A stretch of DNA of 64,000 nucleotides from an uncultured Lachnospiraceae bacterium (GTDB lineage: Bacteria; Bacillota; Clostridia; Lachnospirales; Lachnospiraceae). The stretch spans positions 1 to 64,000 of the forward strand of contig CAJTXA010000005.1 in NCBI GenBank assembly GCA_910579865.1, in the 5' to 3' direction. This document shows positions 24,135-34,306 of the stretch, piece by piece. The first letter of the stretch is position 1, and each line of letters starts with the position of its first letter. A model generated the notes under the pieces. The model made no database searches. It saw only the letters and a program-made list of their open reading frames with translations, and had not been told where the DNA came from. Made by a program: the position numbers and the translations under genes.

Positions 24135-25184
24135 TTAAAATATCTTTCGAAAATCATTAAACATTACAACCGCCATAAGTGCCATTAAAAGTACTAAGCC
24201 AACCAAATGTACCATTCCTTCTTTTTCTCGATCAATCGCTTTTCCCCGTACAGCTTCAATAATCAAAAATACCATTCTTCCTCCATCTAACCCTGGAATT
24301 GGCAGCAAATTCATTACACCAAGATTTGCACTAAGCATAATGGCAAAATTAATCACATTTAATAATACACTAATTACATTTGTTTTAAAATCCACCTCTG
24401 CACTTGTGCTTTCTTCTACTACCTCATTTACCATATTTACAATTCCAACTGGCCCTGATAGATCATTTACTGTTACTTTTCCTTTAAAAAGCAATCCTAA
24501 ACTTTCAATCACAGTAGAAATTTGATATTTTACTTCATAAAAACTATACTTTAATGTTTCCAATGGCGAGGTTCGTGTGCGCAATGAAGAAACATAGATT
24601 CCCATATAATAATTTTTCCCATCTTCGCTTAACTTAGGTACAATTGTAGAAGTAAATTCTTCTCCTCCCCGATCTACAGTAACAGTAAGTGGTTCTCCAG
24701 CATGAATTGTTAGATATAACATCACCTCTCGATAAAGCATAATCTTCTTTTGATTAATTTCCCGAATCACATCCCCTTCCATAAATCCTGCTTCCTGTGC
24801 AGGATATCCATCCATTACACCAACAATTTGAGGCTTATCAAACCCAACTGTCCCAATTACAACCACTGCCATAACAAAAGCCAAAATAAAATTAAAAACT
24901 GGTCCAGCAAGTACAACTGACATTCTAGCCCATACTGATTTATTGTTAAATGCATTAATATCATCACTTGCTTCATCTTCTCCTGCCATCATACAAGAAC
25001 CGCCTAATGGTAATATCTTAATACAGTATATCGTATCTCCCCTTTTAAAAGAGGCTAACTTTGGCCCCATTCCAATTGCAAATTCATTGACACGAATTCC
25101 ATTTTTTTTCGCTAAAAGAAAATGGCCTAATTCATGAAAAAATACTAAAAATCCAAACATCAATAATGCCATAATAACTGACAT
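24135..25184 (-). CDS. rseP: RIP metalloprotease RseP (site-2 protease)
   Basis: 349 residues. The zinc motif HELGH is at 17-21 in the first membrane helix. A PDZ domain (about 120-200, GYPAQEAGFMEGDVI) follows, and the second zinc ligand is in PIPGLDGGRMVF. It cleaves membrane segments of signalling proteins, classically anti-sigma factors, and clears signal peptides. It closes the block pyrH-frr-uppS-cdsA-dxr-rseP, 3 nt after dxr, with a terminator behind it. The ECF sigma/anti-sigma pair lies just downstream as a separate unit. Confidence 0.95.
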   Translation of the reverse strand: MSVIMALLMFGFLVFFHELGHFLLAKKNGIRVNEFAIGMGPKLASFKRGDTIYCIKILPLGGSCMMAGEDEASDDINAFNNKSVWARMSVVLAGPVFNFILAFVMAVVVIGTVGFDKPQIVGVMDGYPAQEAGFMEGDVIREINQKKIMLYREVMLYLTIHAGEPLTVTVDRGGEEFTSTIVPKLSEDGKNYYMGIYVSSLRTRTSPLETLKYSFYEVKYQISTVIESLGLLFKGKVTVNDLSGPVGIVNMVNEVVEESTSAEVDFKTNVISVLLNVINFAIMLSANLGVMNLLPIPGLDGGRMVFLIIEAVRGKAIDREKEGMVHLVGLVLLMALMAVVMFNDFRKIF

Positions 25185-25187
25185 AAT

Positions 25188-26330
25188 TTACCACCTACTT
25201 TCTATCCATTCATACGTTTCTTGTTCCGTCTCTAAAATCTGTTCTACACTAGGATAATCTTGATAGGAAACTGCCTGCATAGAAGCTTCTATGATTTCTG
25301 GAATTTCTAAGAAACGAATCGAACCATCTAAAAACCGCCGAACTGCCAGTTCATTTGCCGCATTTAATATAGTAGGCATATTTCCTCCTATCTTTAATGC
25401 CTGATAAGCCAATGCTAATCCACGAAAATTAATAAAATCAGGTGCCTCAAATGTAATCTGCCCAAGTTCTGCAAAGTTTAGTCGCTTTCCAGCTAAATAC
25501 CGCCTTTCTGGATAATACAGTGCATATTGAATAGGAAGTTTCATATCAGGTGTTCCAAGCTGTGCAATAATCCCTCCATCTAAAAATTCCACCATCGAAT
25601 GAATCACACTCTGAGGCTGTACTACTACTTCAATCTGTTCTGCTTTTACTCCAAAAAGCCACCTTGCCTCTATTACCTCTAGACCTTTATTTACCATAGT
25701 AGCAGAATCTATTGTAATCTTTTTTCCCATTGCCCAATTTGGATGTTTTAGCGCATCCTCTGGTCGTATCTTATCCATTTCCTTTTTTGTACGTCCCCGA
25801 AAAGGTCCACCAGAAGCAGTTAAAAGAATCCGGCTGATTTCTTTTTGCTTTCCTCCCTGTAATGCTTGAAAAATTGCACTATGTTCACTATCCACTGGAA
25901 GAATCCTTATCTGTTTCTTTTCTGCCAATGGCATAATCAAATGGCCTGCTGTCACTAAAGTTTCTTTATTTGCAAGCGCAATTTTTTTTCCTGCTTCTAT
26001 CGCTGCAATCGTAGGACGAATTCCAATCATTCCTACTATAGCTGTTACTACTAATTCTGCTTGTGGTTCTGTTGCAACTTCTATCAAGCCTTCTATTCCA
26101 CTGACAATTTGTACGGATAAATCCTTTATTTTGCTGCGCAGTTCCTCCGCTTTTTTTTCCTCCCATACACAGACCAATTTAGGTAAAAACTCTCGAATTT
26201 GTTCTTCTAACCGTACAATATTTGATCCCGCTGCCAAAGCAGTCACTTGTATCTCTTGATTTGCCCGAACTACTTCCAACGTCTGTGTTCCAATCGATCC
26301 TGTCGAGCCTAAAATTGCTATTTTCTTCAT
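25188..26330 (-). CDS. dxr: 1-deoxy-D-xylulose 5-phosphate reductoisomerase
   Basis: 380 residues from the ATG at 26330, where GGGGAGG precedes MKKIAILGSTGSIGTQTLEV; the longer frame to 26381 overlaps cdsA. The N-terminal NADPH loop is GSTGSIG. The catalytic region shows PVDSEHSAIFQ and LTASGGPFRG (metal and substrate binding), then TIDSATMVNKGLEVIEA. It makes MEP in the non-mevalonate isoprenoid pathway, which feeds undecaprenyl diphosphate made by the neighbouring UppS. Confidence 0.96.
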   Translation of the reverse strand: MKKIAILGSTGSIGTQTLEVVRANQEIQVTALAAGSNIVRLEEQIREFLPKLVCVWEEKKAEELRSKIKDLSVQIVSGIEGLIEVATEPQAELVVTAIVGMIGIRPTIAAIEAGKKIALANKETLVTAGHLIMPLAEKKQIRILPVDSEHSAIFQALQGGKQKEISRILLTASGGPFRGRTKKEMDKIRPEDALKHPNWAMGKKITIDSATMVNKGLEVIEARWLFGVKAEQIEVVVQPQSVIHSMVEFLDGGIIAQLGTPDMKLPIQYALYYPERRYLAGKRLNFAELGQITFEAPDFINFRGLALAYQALKIGGNMPTILNAANELAVRRFLDGSIRFLEIPEIIEASMQAVSYQDYPSVEQILETEQETYEWIESRW

Positions 26331-26334
26331 CCAA

Positions 26335-27183
26335 TTACCTCCCCAAATAGATACAAAGATAATAAATAGCTGGTGCAACAAAGATTACACTGTCAAACCG
26401 ATCCAATATCCCGCCATGCCCTGGAATCAACGTTCCATAATCTTTTATTTCTTTATTACGTTTCATCGCAGAAGCACATAAATCTCCTATCTGAGAAACC
26501 ACTGCGCCTAATGCACCAACGATGCCACAACTTAATGCAGGATTTTCAAAAACTTGTTTTAATGACTTTTCAAATAGAATACCAAATAATACACTAAAAA
26601 GAAATGATCCTAAAACACCTCCAACACTGCCCTCTATTGATTTATTAGGACTTAGTATTGGTGCAAGTTTTCGTCTTCCCATTGTTACTCCAGCTAGATA
26701 AGCGCAGGTATCACAAATCCAAGAACTTAAAAATACAAACCAGACCAAAATAATTCCACCATTTAGCATACGAATTTGATAAATATAAGATAACATAACT
26801 GCCACATAAAACACTCCAAAAAATGCTGCCATTACTTGTTCTGCATGAAATTTTGGAAAAGTTAGTACATAAACTGCCATTAAAAACATAATCAAAAGAA
26901 TCACCAGCATTGGAAAATATTCCTGCCATATTCCCTGCTTTATTTGCTCCATCCATAAAAGTCCATAATATCCTGCTGTAATCAGATAACTGATTAGACC
27001 TAGTAAGGTCTTATGTATCTGATATACACGTAATAATTCCATAAGTCCAATAAAGGAAATTGCTGCTATTCCTGTAAAAGTCACCATCCCTCCCGCAAGC
27101 AGTATTACCAATGTTATAATAACCAAAAAAACTGCACTGGTACATCTTGTCAAAAAGGATTTTGTAAATAATTTTTTTAACAT
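26335..27183 (-). CDS. cdsA: Phosphatidate cytidylyltransferase
   Basis: 282 residues with about eight membrane helices. The C-terminal signature is CDTCAYLAGVTMGRRKL, then SPNKSIEGSVGG and PGHGGILDRFDSVIF, which carry the Asp residues for metal and CTP. It makes CDP-diacylglycerol for phospholipid synthesis. It lies between uppS (50 nt) and dxr (4 nt) in the conserved order of Firmicutes. Confidence 0.95.
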   Translation of the reverse strand: MLKKLFTKSFLTRCTSAVFLVIITLVILLAGGMVTFTGIAAISFIGLMELLRVYQIHKTLLGLISYLITAGYYGLLWMEQIKQGIWQEYFPMLVILLIMFLMAVYVLTFPKFHAEQVMAAFFGVFYVAVMLSYIYQIRMLNGGIILVWFVFLSSWICDTCAYLAGVTMGRRKLAPILSPNKSIEGSVGGVLGSFLFSVLFGILFEKSLKQVFENPALSCGIVGALGAVVSQIGDLCASAMKRNKEIKDYGTLIPGHGGILDRFDSVIFVAPAIYYLCIYLGR

Positions 27184-27233
27184 AATGTTCTTCCTATTCT
27201 AATCTGTTTCTAATCCTTATCTTTAATTTTATC

Positions 27234-27950
27234 TTATGATTCATAAACGCCGCCAAATCGTCTGTCTCTAGCAGTATATTGCCGGACAGCCTCCTTTAAT
27301 GCGTTTTTATCAAAATCTGGCCAAAGAACTTCTGGAAAATAAAATTCTGAATAAGCACACTGCCATAACAAATAATTTGATAAACGTTGTTCTCCACTTG
27401 TGCGAATCAGTAAATCAGGATCGGGAATTCCTTTTGTATCCAAATAGGAAGAAAAAACAGTTTCATCCAATTCCTCTACTGCAATCTTTCCCTCCTGACA
27501 GTCCTTTACTACTTGTTGTACTGCCCGTATCATTTCATTTCGACTTCCATAATTTAAAGCGATTTGAAAATTCAATCCCGTATTTGGAGCTGATACTTTC
27601 TCCAATCTTTGAATACTTTCTTGAATATCAAGATCTAATCGGGTGATATCTCCCAACACACGAATACGCATATTATTCTCTTTTGCCTTCTTGATACTAT
27701 CCGCCAAATAATTTCTTAATATTTTCATTAAAGTAGTAATCTCATCTTCCGATCTTGTCCAATTTTCTGTAGAAAATGCATAGACTGTAAGATATTTCAC
27801 TCCTATCTCTGCAGCAGTACGGCAAAGTTCCTCCAACCTTTTTGCTCCTTGCTGATGTCCAAAGGAACGAGGCATTTTTCTTTTTTTTGCCCATCTACCA
27901 TTTCCATCCATAATAATTGCTATATGAGTTGGTATTTTCCACTCTTCCAT
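27234..27950 (-). CDS. uppS: Isoprenyl transferase (undecaprenyl diphosphate synthase)
   Basis: 238 residues from the ATG at 27950 (GAGAGGTGAAAAG upstream); the frame to 27983 has no site. The catalytic Asp15 is in IIMDGNGRWAKKR. Further family marks are TVYAFSTENW and the C-terminal DLLIRTSGEQRLSNYL then WQCAYSEFYF. It makes the C55 lipid carrier for peptidoglycan and surface-glycan synthesis. The gap of 57 nt to frr holds a terminator-like hairpin. Confidence 0.95.
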   Translation of the reverse strand: MEEWKIPTHIAIIMDGNGRWAKKRKMPRSFGHQQGAKRLEELCRTAAEIGVKYLTVYAFSTENWTRSEDEITTLMKILRNYLADSIKKAKENNMRIRVLGDITRLDLDIQESIQRLEKVSAPNTGLNFQIALNYGSRNEMIRAVQQVVKDCQEGKIAVEELDETVFSSYLDTKGIPDPDLLIRTSGEQRLSNYLLWQCAYSEFYFPEVLWPDFDKNALKEAVRQYTARDRRFGGVYES

Positions 27951-27969
27951 CTTTTCACCTCTCAATTTT

Positions 27970-27993
27970 AAAAGGACCTGCAAAAACAGGTCC
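27970..27993 (-). terminator. Terminator-like hairpin between frr and uppS
   Basis: GGACCTG (27974-27980) pairs with CAGGTCC (27987-27993). On the minus strand TTTTAAAATTG follows. The short U-run suggests partial termination, which would lower expression of uppS and later genes relative to pyrH-frr. Confidence 0.6.
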
Positions 27994-28007
27994 CCACTTC
28001 AATTTTT

Positions 28008-28556
28008 CTACACAGTCAAAATTTCCTTTGACTTTTCTTCCACTGCTTTATCTACGAAATCCACATATTTATCCGTTACTTTTTGCATCTTCTCTTCTAG
28101 TTGCTTTTGCTCATCTTCGGAAATTTCACTTGCCTTTCCTGCTTTTTTAAATGTCTCATTTGCATCTCTGCGGATATTGCGCATAGCGACTTTTGCTCCT
28201 TCGCCCTTTTTCTTTACATCCTTTACTAATTCTTTCCTTCGATCCTCTGTCAGCTCAGGAAATACCAGACGAATTGCTTTTCCATCATTATTTGGTGTAA
28301 TACCTAAATCAGATGCTAAAATCGCTTTTTCAATCTCTTTTATTAGACTACTCTCCCATGGCTGAATTAAAATCATTCTTGCTTCTGGTACAGAAACATT
28401 CGCTACCTGCTGAAGCGGAGTTGGTGCCCCATAATAATTTACTCTTAATTTATCCAACAAATGTGGATTTGCTCGTCCTGCTCGAATTGATGCATATTCA
28501 TTTTTCAGATTTTCCAAAGATTTTTCCATTTTTACTTCATATTCTTTAATGTCCAT
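28008..28556 (-). CDS. frr: Ribosome recycling factor
   Basis: 182 residues, typical length is 185. The protein is colinear with RRF throughout: LKNEYASIRAGRANPHLLD at the start, PTPLQQVANVSVPEARM in the middle, and DRRKELVKDVKKKGE in the three-helix bundle. With EF-G it splits the ribosome after termination. It lies 16 nt downstream of pyrH. Confidence 0.97.
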   Translation of the reverse strand: MDIKEYEVKMEKSLENLKNEYASIRAGRANPHLLDKLRVNYYGAPTPLQQVANVSVPEARMILIQPWESSLIKEIEKAILASDLGITPNNDGKAIRLVFPELTEDRRKELVKDVKKKGEGAKVAMRNIRRDANETFKKAGKASEISEDEQKQLEEKMQKVTDKYVDFVDKAVEEKSKEILTV

Positions 28557-28572
28557 TTGTGCCCCTCCTTAT

Positions 28573-29271
28573 TTACTCTACTGTTACAATTGTTCCTGTT
28601 AAATTTCCTTGTACTGCCTGAACAATACTATCCTTTTCATTTAAACCAAATACCTTCATTGGTATTTTATTTTGCATACACAATACAGCTGCTGCTAAAT
28701 CCATAACACCAAGCTGTTTCTCTACCACTTCTGTCATTGGAAGAGTCTGATATTTTTTTGCATCTGGATTTTTTCTAGGGTCAGAATCATATACCCCATC
28801 AATCGCCTTTGCAGCCAAAATTATCTCTGCTTCAATTTCCACAGCACGAAGAGCAGCCCCCATATCAGTTGAAAAATAAGGATGTCCTGTTCCCCCTGCA
28901 AAAAATACTACCATTCCTTTTCCAAAGTACTTATTTGCCCTATCCTTTGAAAATAACTTAGTAAAAGAACCACATTCAAACGGAGTCAATACTTGTGTTT
29001 TCATCCCCACAAAGCGAAAAATTTCGGAAACATAGATGCTATTCATTACTGTAGCTAACATCCCAATTTGATCTGCCTTTGTTCGATCAATTGTTTCACT
29101 TGTTCTTCCCCTCCAAAAATTTCCGCCTCCAATTACGACTCCTACTTCTACACCATCTTCTACTATAGTTTTTACTTGTTTTGCCACTTCCATAACAGTT
29201 GCTTCGTCAAACCCGATCTTTTTTTCTCCTGCCAGAGCTTCTCCACTTAGTTTTAACAATACACGCTTCAT
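28573..29271 (-). CDS. pyrH: UMP kinase
   Basis: 232 residues of the bacterial UMP kinase type, a hexameric amino-acid-kinase fold unrelated to eukaryotic UMP/CMP kinase. It begins MKRVLLKLSGEAL. The nucleotide loop VVIGGGNFWRG is followed by MNSIYVSEIF and YDSDPRKNPDA. It phosphorylates UMP to UDP and is usually feedback-inhibited by UTP. It is the first gene of the block here; tsf and rpsB, often upstream, are absent from this position. Confidence 0.96.
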   Translation of the reverse strand: MKRVLLKLSGEALAGEKKIGFDEATVMEVAKQVKTIVEDGVEVGVVIGGGNFWRGRTSETIDRTKADQIGMLATVMNSIYVSEIFRFVGMKTQVLTPFECGSFTKLFSKDRANKYFGKGMVVFFAGGTGHPYFSTDMGAALRAVEIEAEIILAAKAIDGVYDSDPRKNPDAKKYQTLPMTEVVEKQLGVMDLAAAVLCMQNKIPMKVFGLNEKDSIVQAVQGNLTGTIVTVE

Positions 29272-29430
29272 GTCTGTTAGCTACCTCTTTTCTTCTGATT
29301 TAAAATCATCCTGTACTGCCAATTACTTTAACAGTTTATCATATTTTTGTCAATCAGACTATAAATTTTTCTAATCTTTTTATCAAAAAAGAAAAAGTTG
29401 TATAAATTTTCCATAAAAAATAGATTTCCT

Positions 29431-31545
29431 TTATGAAACAAAAGAATCTGTTTTGTTCTCTTCTAATAAAGTACTTAGCTCTCCCTCTATCAAAATTCCA
29501 AGCTCATGTAATGCTCGTGTACAAGCAACATAAAGTAACTTTCCATTTCCATCTGTCTTAGGATAACGGGTACTAGTTGGATTCCAAAGCAATACGGTAT
29601 CAAACTCTAACCCTTTTGCTAAATCAATCGGTAATATCATAATCCCTTGTGAAAAAACAGCTTCTTTTTCTGTCATCTTCTGTACGATTAGTTCTTCTTT
29701 TAAACTATCTGCTACTTCCTTTGTTTCTTTATCATCTAAGCATATTACTGCGATTGTTTCATATCCTTCTTTCTGCCAATTCTGAATGATTGTTACTGCT
29801 TGAGACTTCATATCTTGTTTTCTTTTTTCTTGACAGACTAAAACTTCCTTTCCATGCCGGATAATTGGTTCAATTTGATAAGAAGGAAAGGAACACTTCT
29901 TTAAAATTTTTCCAGCATATTCTGAAATCTCCACTGTATTTCGATAGCTTTTTGCTAACACATAAAAATAATCCCGTTCGGAAGAAAATACCTGTTTTTT
30001 TAATTCTTCCCAATCATTCATTCCTGAATCATAGTGAATATTTTGAGAAACATCTCCCATAATGGTAAATGTTGTCTTTGGAAGTACTCGTTTCATTACT
30101 CCAAATACCATTGCGCCAAAATCCTGTGCTTCATCTATTATAATATGCTTTATTTGACTATATTCTTCTGTCATCTTTACTCTCCATCGAATATAAACCA
30201 ATGCAGCCAAATCATAAACATCAAAATTTCGTTTCTGTACTTGCGAAATCAATTTTACTATTTCATCCTCTAGTTCTACTTGTTCCTTTTTTAACCACTG
30301 CAAAAATTCTACATAAATAGCAAGTAAATCCACTTTACTTTTTTTCTTTCCAAAATACTCTCGATATTTCTTTCCCTCTGCACGAATTACTTCTTTTTCT
30401 TCCCCTAATATTTCATAATAGGTCTTTACTTTATTTACAATTCTTGCATTTAACATAAGAATCTTACTTTGCATTGAATAACCCGAATAATTTTCTAAAA
30501 ATTCCAAAATTGCTTCTTTGCTGTAAATTTCCTTTTCTCCACAAAAAATTGATTTTATCTGAATCTTCTCTCGTTCTAATTCTTGTATCTTTCGCTCTAA
30601 TAGGTTCAGATATTCCATACTTCCTTTCAATCTTAAAAACGTTCCATTACTGCTTTGCTCTTTTTGATAAAGAATGGTATCTTTTTTTAGAAAATCTTTC
30701 TCTAAAAGTTCTCGAAAAAATTCTTCTAATACCATCTGATTAATATGATAAACATCTAACTCTGGAAGTACTCCTGTAATATAGTTTAAAAACATTTGAT
30801 TACTTCCAATAATATAAAATTCCTCTGACTTAAATTTATTTGCATAATTATATAAAATATAGGAAATCCGATGCATTGCTACAGTTGTTTTACCGCTTCC
30901 TGCTACTCCTTGTACAATTACATTTTTATAAGGGGTTTGCCGAATAATATCATTTTGTTCTTTCTGAATAGTAGCAATAATCTCTCCTAATACTGCTTCT
31001 TTATTCTTTGCTAAATATTTGGTTAAAAGCTCATCATTTGTTATTACTTCTGAATCATAAAAATCAATTAAATGATCCTCTTCTACCTCATAAGTTCTTT
31101 TTAAATCTAACTCCACTTCACGAGTCCCATACTCTGGCACATGATAAAGCCCTTCCCCTACTTGACATTCATAATATATACTTGCTACAGGTGCTCTCCA
31201 ATCCACAACCACCATATCCGTTTGATTTTTCATCACTCCATTTTTTCCCAAATAAAAAGAATATTCCTCTTCCTCCTTTTTATCTTGATAATCAATTCGT
31301 CCAAAATAAGGTTTCTTCTTCGCATTACTATTTTTACGAAGCTCCATTTTTATCTGCTCTTCCATTATAATGCTAAGTGCCAACTCATTATACAGCTCTG
31401 GATTATCAGAATGATAATGATCATATAATTTTTTTATCTCTAATTTTATTTTGTCTGCTTTCTTCTGATATAATTCTATATTATCTAAAATTACTTGATA
31501 ACTTTCAATTAAATGCTGTTGTTCTTTTTGTCTCTCTAAATCCAT
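29431..31545 (-). CDS. helD: HelD-like superfamily 1 helicase / RNA polymerase recycling factor
   Basis: 704 residues. Walker A is GVAGSGKTT at 213-221, the Walker B-like motif is HIIIDEAQDFG, and motif IV/VI elements include TIMGDVSQNIHYDSG and LLYVACTRALHELGI. The long coiled N-terminus (about 1-80, two helices) is the arm that HelD inserts into RNA polymerase. Clostridial members are shorter than the 774-residue Bacillus subtilis protein. The conserved DMVVVDWRAPVASIYYE stretch is a family hallmark. The gene is monocistronic. A DNA helicase role outside polymerase recycling cannot be excluded. Confidence 0.85.
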   Translation of the reverse strand: MDLERQKEQQHLIESYQVILDNIELYQKKADKIKLEIKKLYDHYHSDNPELYNELALSIIMEEQIKMELRKNSNAKKKPYFGRIDYQDKKEEEEYSFYLGKNGVMKNQTDMVVVDWRAPVASIYYECQVGEGLYHVPEYGTREVELDLKRTYEVEEDHLIDFYDSEVITNDELLTKYLAKNKEAVLGEIIATIQKEQNDIIRQTPYKNVIVQGVAGSGKTTVAMHRISYILYNYANKFKSEEFYIIGSNQMFLNYITGVLPELDVYHINQMVLEEFFRELLEKDFLKKDTILYQKEQSSNGTFLRLKGSMEYLNLLERKIQELEREKIQIKSIFCGEKEIYSKEAILEFLENYSGYSMQSKILMLNARIVNKVKTYYEILGEEKEVIRAEGKKYREYFGKKKSKVDLLAIYVEFLQWLKKEQVELEDEIVKLISQVQKRNFDVYDLAALVYIRWRVKMTEEYSQIKHIIIDEAQDFGAMVFGVMKRVLPKTTFTIMGDVSQNIHYDSGMNDWEELKKQVFSSERDYFYVLAKSYRNTVEISEYAGKILKKCSFPSYQIEPIIRHGKEVLVCQEKRKQDMKSQAVTIIQNWQKEGYETIAVICLDDKETKEVADSLKEELIVQKMTEKEAVFSQGIMILPIDLAKGLEFDTVLLWNPTSTRYPKTDGNGKLLYVACTRALHELGILIEGELSTLLEENKTDSFVS

Positions 31546-31740
31546 CTTATCTTCTCCTTTTCGCTTTTCTTTTTTCTAATTTTTCAAGCAAATAGGGCCC
31601 TTTGCTTTTTCTTTCTTCAAAAAAAGTATAGCAAAAATTTAAAATAATACTAGACTTTTCTTTTCTTATATAGTATACTGTATAATGAAGTATGCCTAAA
31701 AAATCAATTTTCCCCCAAAATTGAAACCCCATAGGTATTA

Positions 31741-31793
31741 CTTCAAAAAATAAGCAGTAAAACTCTAATCGTTTTACTGCTTATTTTTATTTA
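31741..31793. terminator. Terminator after the lipoprotein gene
   Basis: TAAGCAGTAAAAC (31751-31763) and GTTTTACTGCTTA (31771-31783) form a perfect 13-bp stem. T-rich DNA follows on both strands. It is 49 nt past the stop codon at 31832. Confidence 0.8.
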
Positions 31794-31831
31794 ATATAAG
31801 GATAGTTCATAAAGTGTGCTATCTTTTGCTT

Positions 31832-32554
31832 TTATTCACTTTCTTTCTCACCTTGTTCACATAGATAGCTATTTGTTTCGCCCTCTCCTTTTACACTTAA
31901 ACTTAAACTGGTTATTGTTCCCTCATATTCAGAAGGCACTTGAAAAATTAAAACTGCCTGTTTTGTTTCTCCAGCAGAAAATACTTCTTTAAAAGAAGCC
32001 AAATCATCCAATAACATTGTTAATTGTGCTCCAAATCGCTCTGTATCATTTACCAAACATCGATAACTTCTCTCTTTCGATAAAATATCACATTCCTTTT
32101 CTGTTCCAGAATGATTGGTAATATGAAACTTCATCACTAATAACTGGTGATTTCCTGTTGCTCTCATTGCAAAATAAGTATCTTCTGTATCTGGATATAT
32201 TTTCGCCAATTCATACCCTGCATATTCCACTTGAAATCCCTCTGCTGCTACTCCTAATGCTTCAGAAAGAGTTTTAGAAGGTGCCTCTGTTGAAGGATTT
32301 GATGGGGTATTTTGCCCTGTATTTGGTGTATTTGATACATTCGCTGATGTAGGTATTGTATAGATATCCTGTGTTGTCTCTATTTCAACCACTTCCTCTT
32401 GTAGTTTCGGCTGATATGTAACCGAATATTTTAACAATACAGTCGCTGCATATTCTGCTATTAAATCACTTTCACTATCTGTCAATTCAATTGCTCCACA
32501 ACCTGTTAAAAATACAGTTGCTGCACATAATACTGCACATAACCTCTTTTTCAT
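31832..32554 (-). CDS. Lipoprotein of unknown function
   Basis: 240 residues from the ATG at 32554 (GAGGTAGAACG upstream). A signal peptide ends in the lipobox FLTGCG, so Cys20 is the likely lipid anchor. The mature start AIELTDSESDLIAEYAA is followed by a Thr/Pro/Asn-rich linker (about 70-100). A C-terminal beta domain of about 130 residues (FHITNHSGTEKECDI, then SAGETKQAVLIFQVP) is similar in style to DUF5067/Telomeric-repeat-like immunoglobulin folds. It is on the same strand as the histidine kinase, 210 nt downstream, and may be expressed separately. The function is unknown. Confidence 0.75.
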   Translation of the reverse strand: MKKRLCAVLCAATVFLTGCGAIELTDSESDLIAEYAATVLLKYSVTYQPKLQEEVVEIETTQDIYTIPTSANVSNTPNTGQNTPSNPSTEAPSKTLSEALGVAAEGFQVEYAGYELAKIYPDTEDTYFAMRATGNHQLLVMKFHITNHSGTEKECDILSKERSYRCLVNDTERFGAQLTMLLDDLASFKEVFSAGETKQAVLIFQVPSEYEGTITSLSLSVKGEGETNSYLCEQGEKESE

Positions 32555-32764
32555 CGTTCTACCTCTCATCCTTTATTGACTTTTCTCAGACAGTCTCATT
32601 CCATACTATCATTAGTGTATCACTAAATCCTTATTTTCACAACCTTATTTTTATTTTTTCTTTTGTTCATCTACAATATCTAGCAGAATAAATAACAAAC
32701 AACTACCTTATTATAACTACAAATCGTCTAGATTCTACACTTTTTACAAAATGAAGATTTTTAT

Positions 32765-34276
32765 TTATACACCAATATCACTATCTACTTCAAACCAAAA
32801 TTCCACTCCATTTTCAAAATTTCTTACACCATACTCTTTATGATGTGCTTCCATAATTGCCTTTACAATAGATAATCCAATTCCACTTCCACCATACTCT
32901 CTTGTTCTGGCCTTATCCACTTTATAAAACTTAATCCATACCTTATCCAATTCTTCCTCTGGAATTGGTATCCCCGTATTAAACACAGAAACTCGAACTG
33001 TATGTTCTTTTTTTAAAAGCGAAACTATGATTTTCTTTTCGTTTACAGCATAATGAATCGCATTACTAATATAATTTGTAATCACCTCTTCCATCTGGTA
33101 TTCATCCCCCCATACAAAAATTGGTTTTTGTTCGGTAAACTCTATTGTAATTCCATTTTGTTTACATAAAATCTCAACTGACTGAATTACACCACAAATT
33201 AAAGCTGTCAAATCAAACCGTTCCATCAAAATTTGATTTTGTCCAAATTCAAGCTGATTTAATGTCAAAAGCTTTTTTACCATTTTGTTCATTTTATTTG
33301 CTTCATCCATAATCACTTCGCAATAAAACTCTCTACTTTCTGCATCATCATTAATTCCTTCTGCTAACCCTTCTGCATATCCCTGGATTAGTGCAATTGG
33401 GGTCTTTAACTCATGAGAAACATTTGATAAAAACTCTTTTCTCATCTCATCAATCTGCACTTTTTGTTCAATATCCTTTTGCAGTTCATTATTTGCCGAC
33501 TTCAATTCTGAAATTGTACTTTCCAACTTTTCTGAAAGTTCATTCATACTCTGACCTAAAATTCCAATTTCATCTTTATCATGACGTTTATACTTTGCAT
33601 TAAAATCCAGATTTGACATCTTACTTGATAATTCTACTAATTCTAAAAGTGGCCGAATCAAACGCTTTGCCAAAATTGTTGAAATTAAAATTGCAAGGAC
33701 ACTAACCACAATCCCAACATATGCAACAAAACGATTTGAAATCTCCACACTTTCTCGTATACTTTCCACTGGAATACGAAGCAGCATATATTCTCTCATA
33801 TTAGGTTCTACCCCATATAATTCCAAAAAAGTAGTGGAAAACCTACTATCTTTATTTCGAAAAATACTATAATTTTCCTCTCTCTTTAAAGTTACTGCAT
33901 TATTCTGTATCCCAAATAAATAAGGCATCACCAGATCCTGTAAGGTTTGTGCATTATTTACATTATAATACATCGGTTTTAGTACTCCTGTATTCGCATC
34001 TAAAATAATATAAGTAATATTTGACTTTTGACATAACACCTCCAATTCCAATGCCACAATATCCTTTTCTTTTCCACTTTGCACTAACTCACACATATTA
34101 AAATAAGCATTTTCTAATTTCGTCTGTTTACTAATCAAATAATATCCTTCTAAAAATCGATTATTAATCAATAGCAATAAACAAATTGTGCCAGTTGTTG
34201 CAAATAAAATTAAACCAATTATTTTAGTTCGAATCGAATATCGCATTTTCTCTATTTTTTCTTTTACTCTCTTCAT
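32765..34276 (-). CDS. Membrane sensor histidine kinase
   Basis: 503 residues. One membrane helix is near 15-37 and a second at about 180-200, flanking an extracellular sensor of about 140 residues. HAMP (about 200-255) follows, then HisKA with the phospho-acceptor in SNVSHELKTPIALIQGYAEG. HATPase_c has NYISNAIHYAV, RVSVFNTG and GGSGIGLSIV. No response regulator gene is adjacent: the upstream neighbour, 30 nt away, is a DUF697 protein. Its partner must be encoded elsewhere, or was lost. Confidence 0.92.
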   Translation of the reverse strand: MKRVKEKIEKMRYSIRTKIIGLILFATTGTICLLLLINNRFLEGYYLISKQTKLENAYFNMCELVQSGKEKDIVALELEVLCQKSNITYIILDANTGVLKPMYYNVNNAQTLQDLVMPYLFGIQNNAVTLKREENYSIFRNKDSRFSTTFLELYGVEPNMREYMLLRIPVESIRESVEISNRFVAYVGIVVSVLAILISTILAKRLIRPLLELVELSSKMSNLDFNAKYKRHDKDEIGILGQSMNELSEKLESTISELKSANNELQKDIEQKVQIDEMRKEFLSNVSHELKTPIALIQGYAEGLAEGINDDAESREFYCEVIMDEANKMNKMVKKLLTLNQLEFGQNQILMERFDLTALICGVIQSVEILCKQNGITIEFTEQKPIFVWGDEYQMEEVITNYISNAIHYAVNEKKIIVSLLKKEHTVRVSVFNTGIPIPEEELDKVWIKFYKVDKARTREYGGSGIGLSIVKAIMEAHHKEYGVRNFENGVEFWFEVDSDIGV

Positions 34277-34306
34277 CCTTTCTTGCCCTTTCTCTATTGC
34301 AATCCA

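Noticed and set aside
31547..31732. Minus-strand 61-codon frame before helD
   Set aside because: It covers the promoter region, has no ribosome site and a biased Lys/Arg composition.
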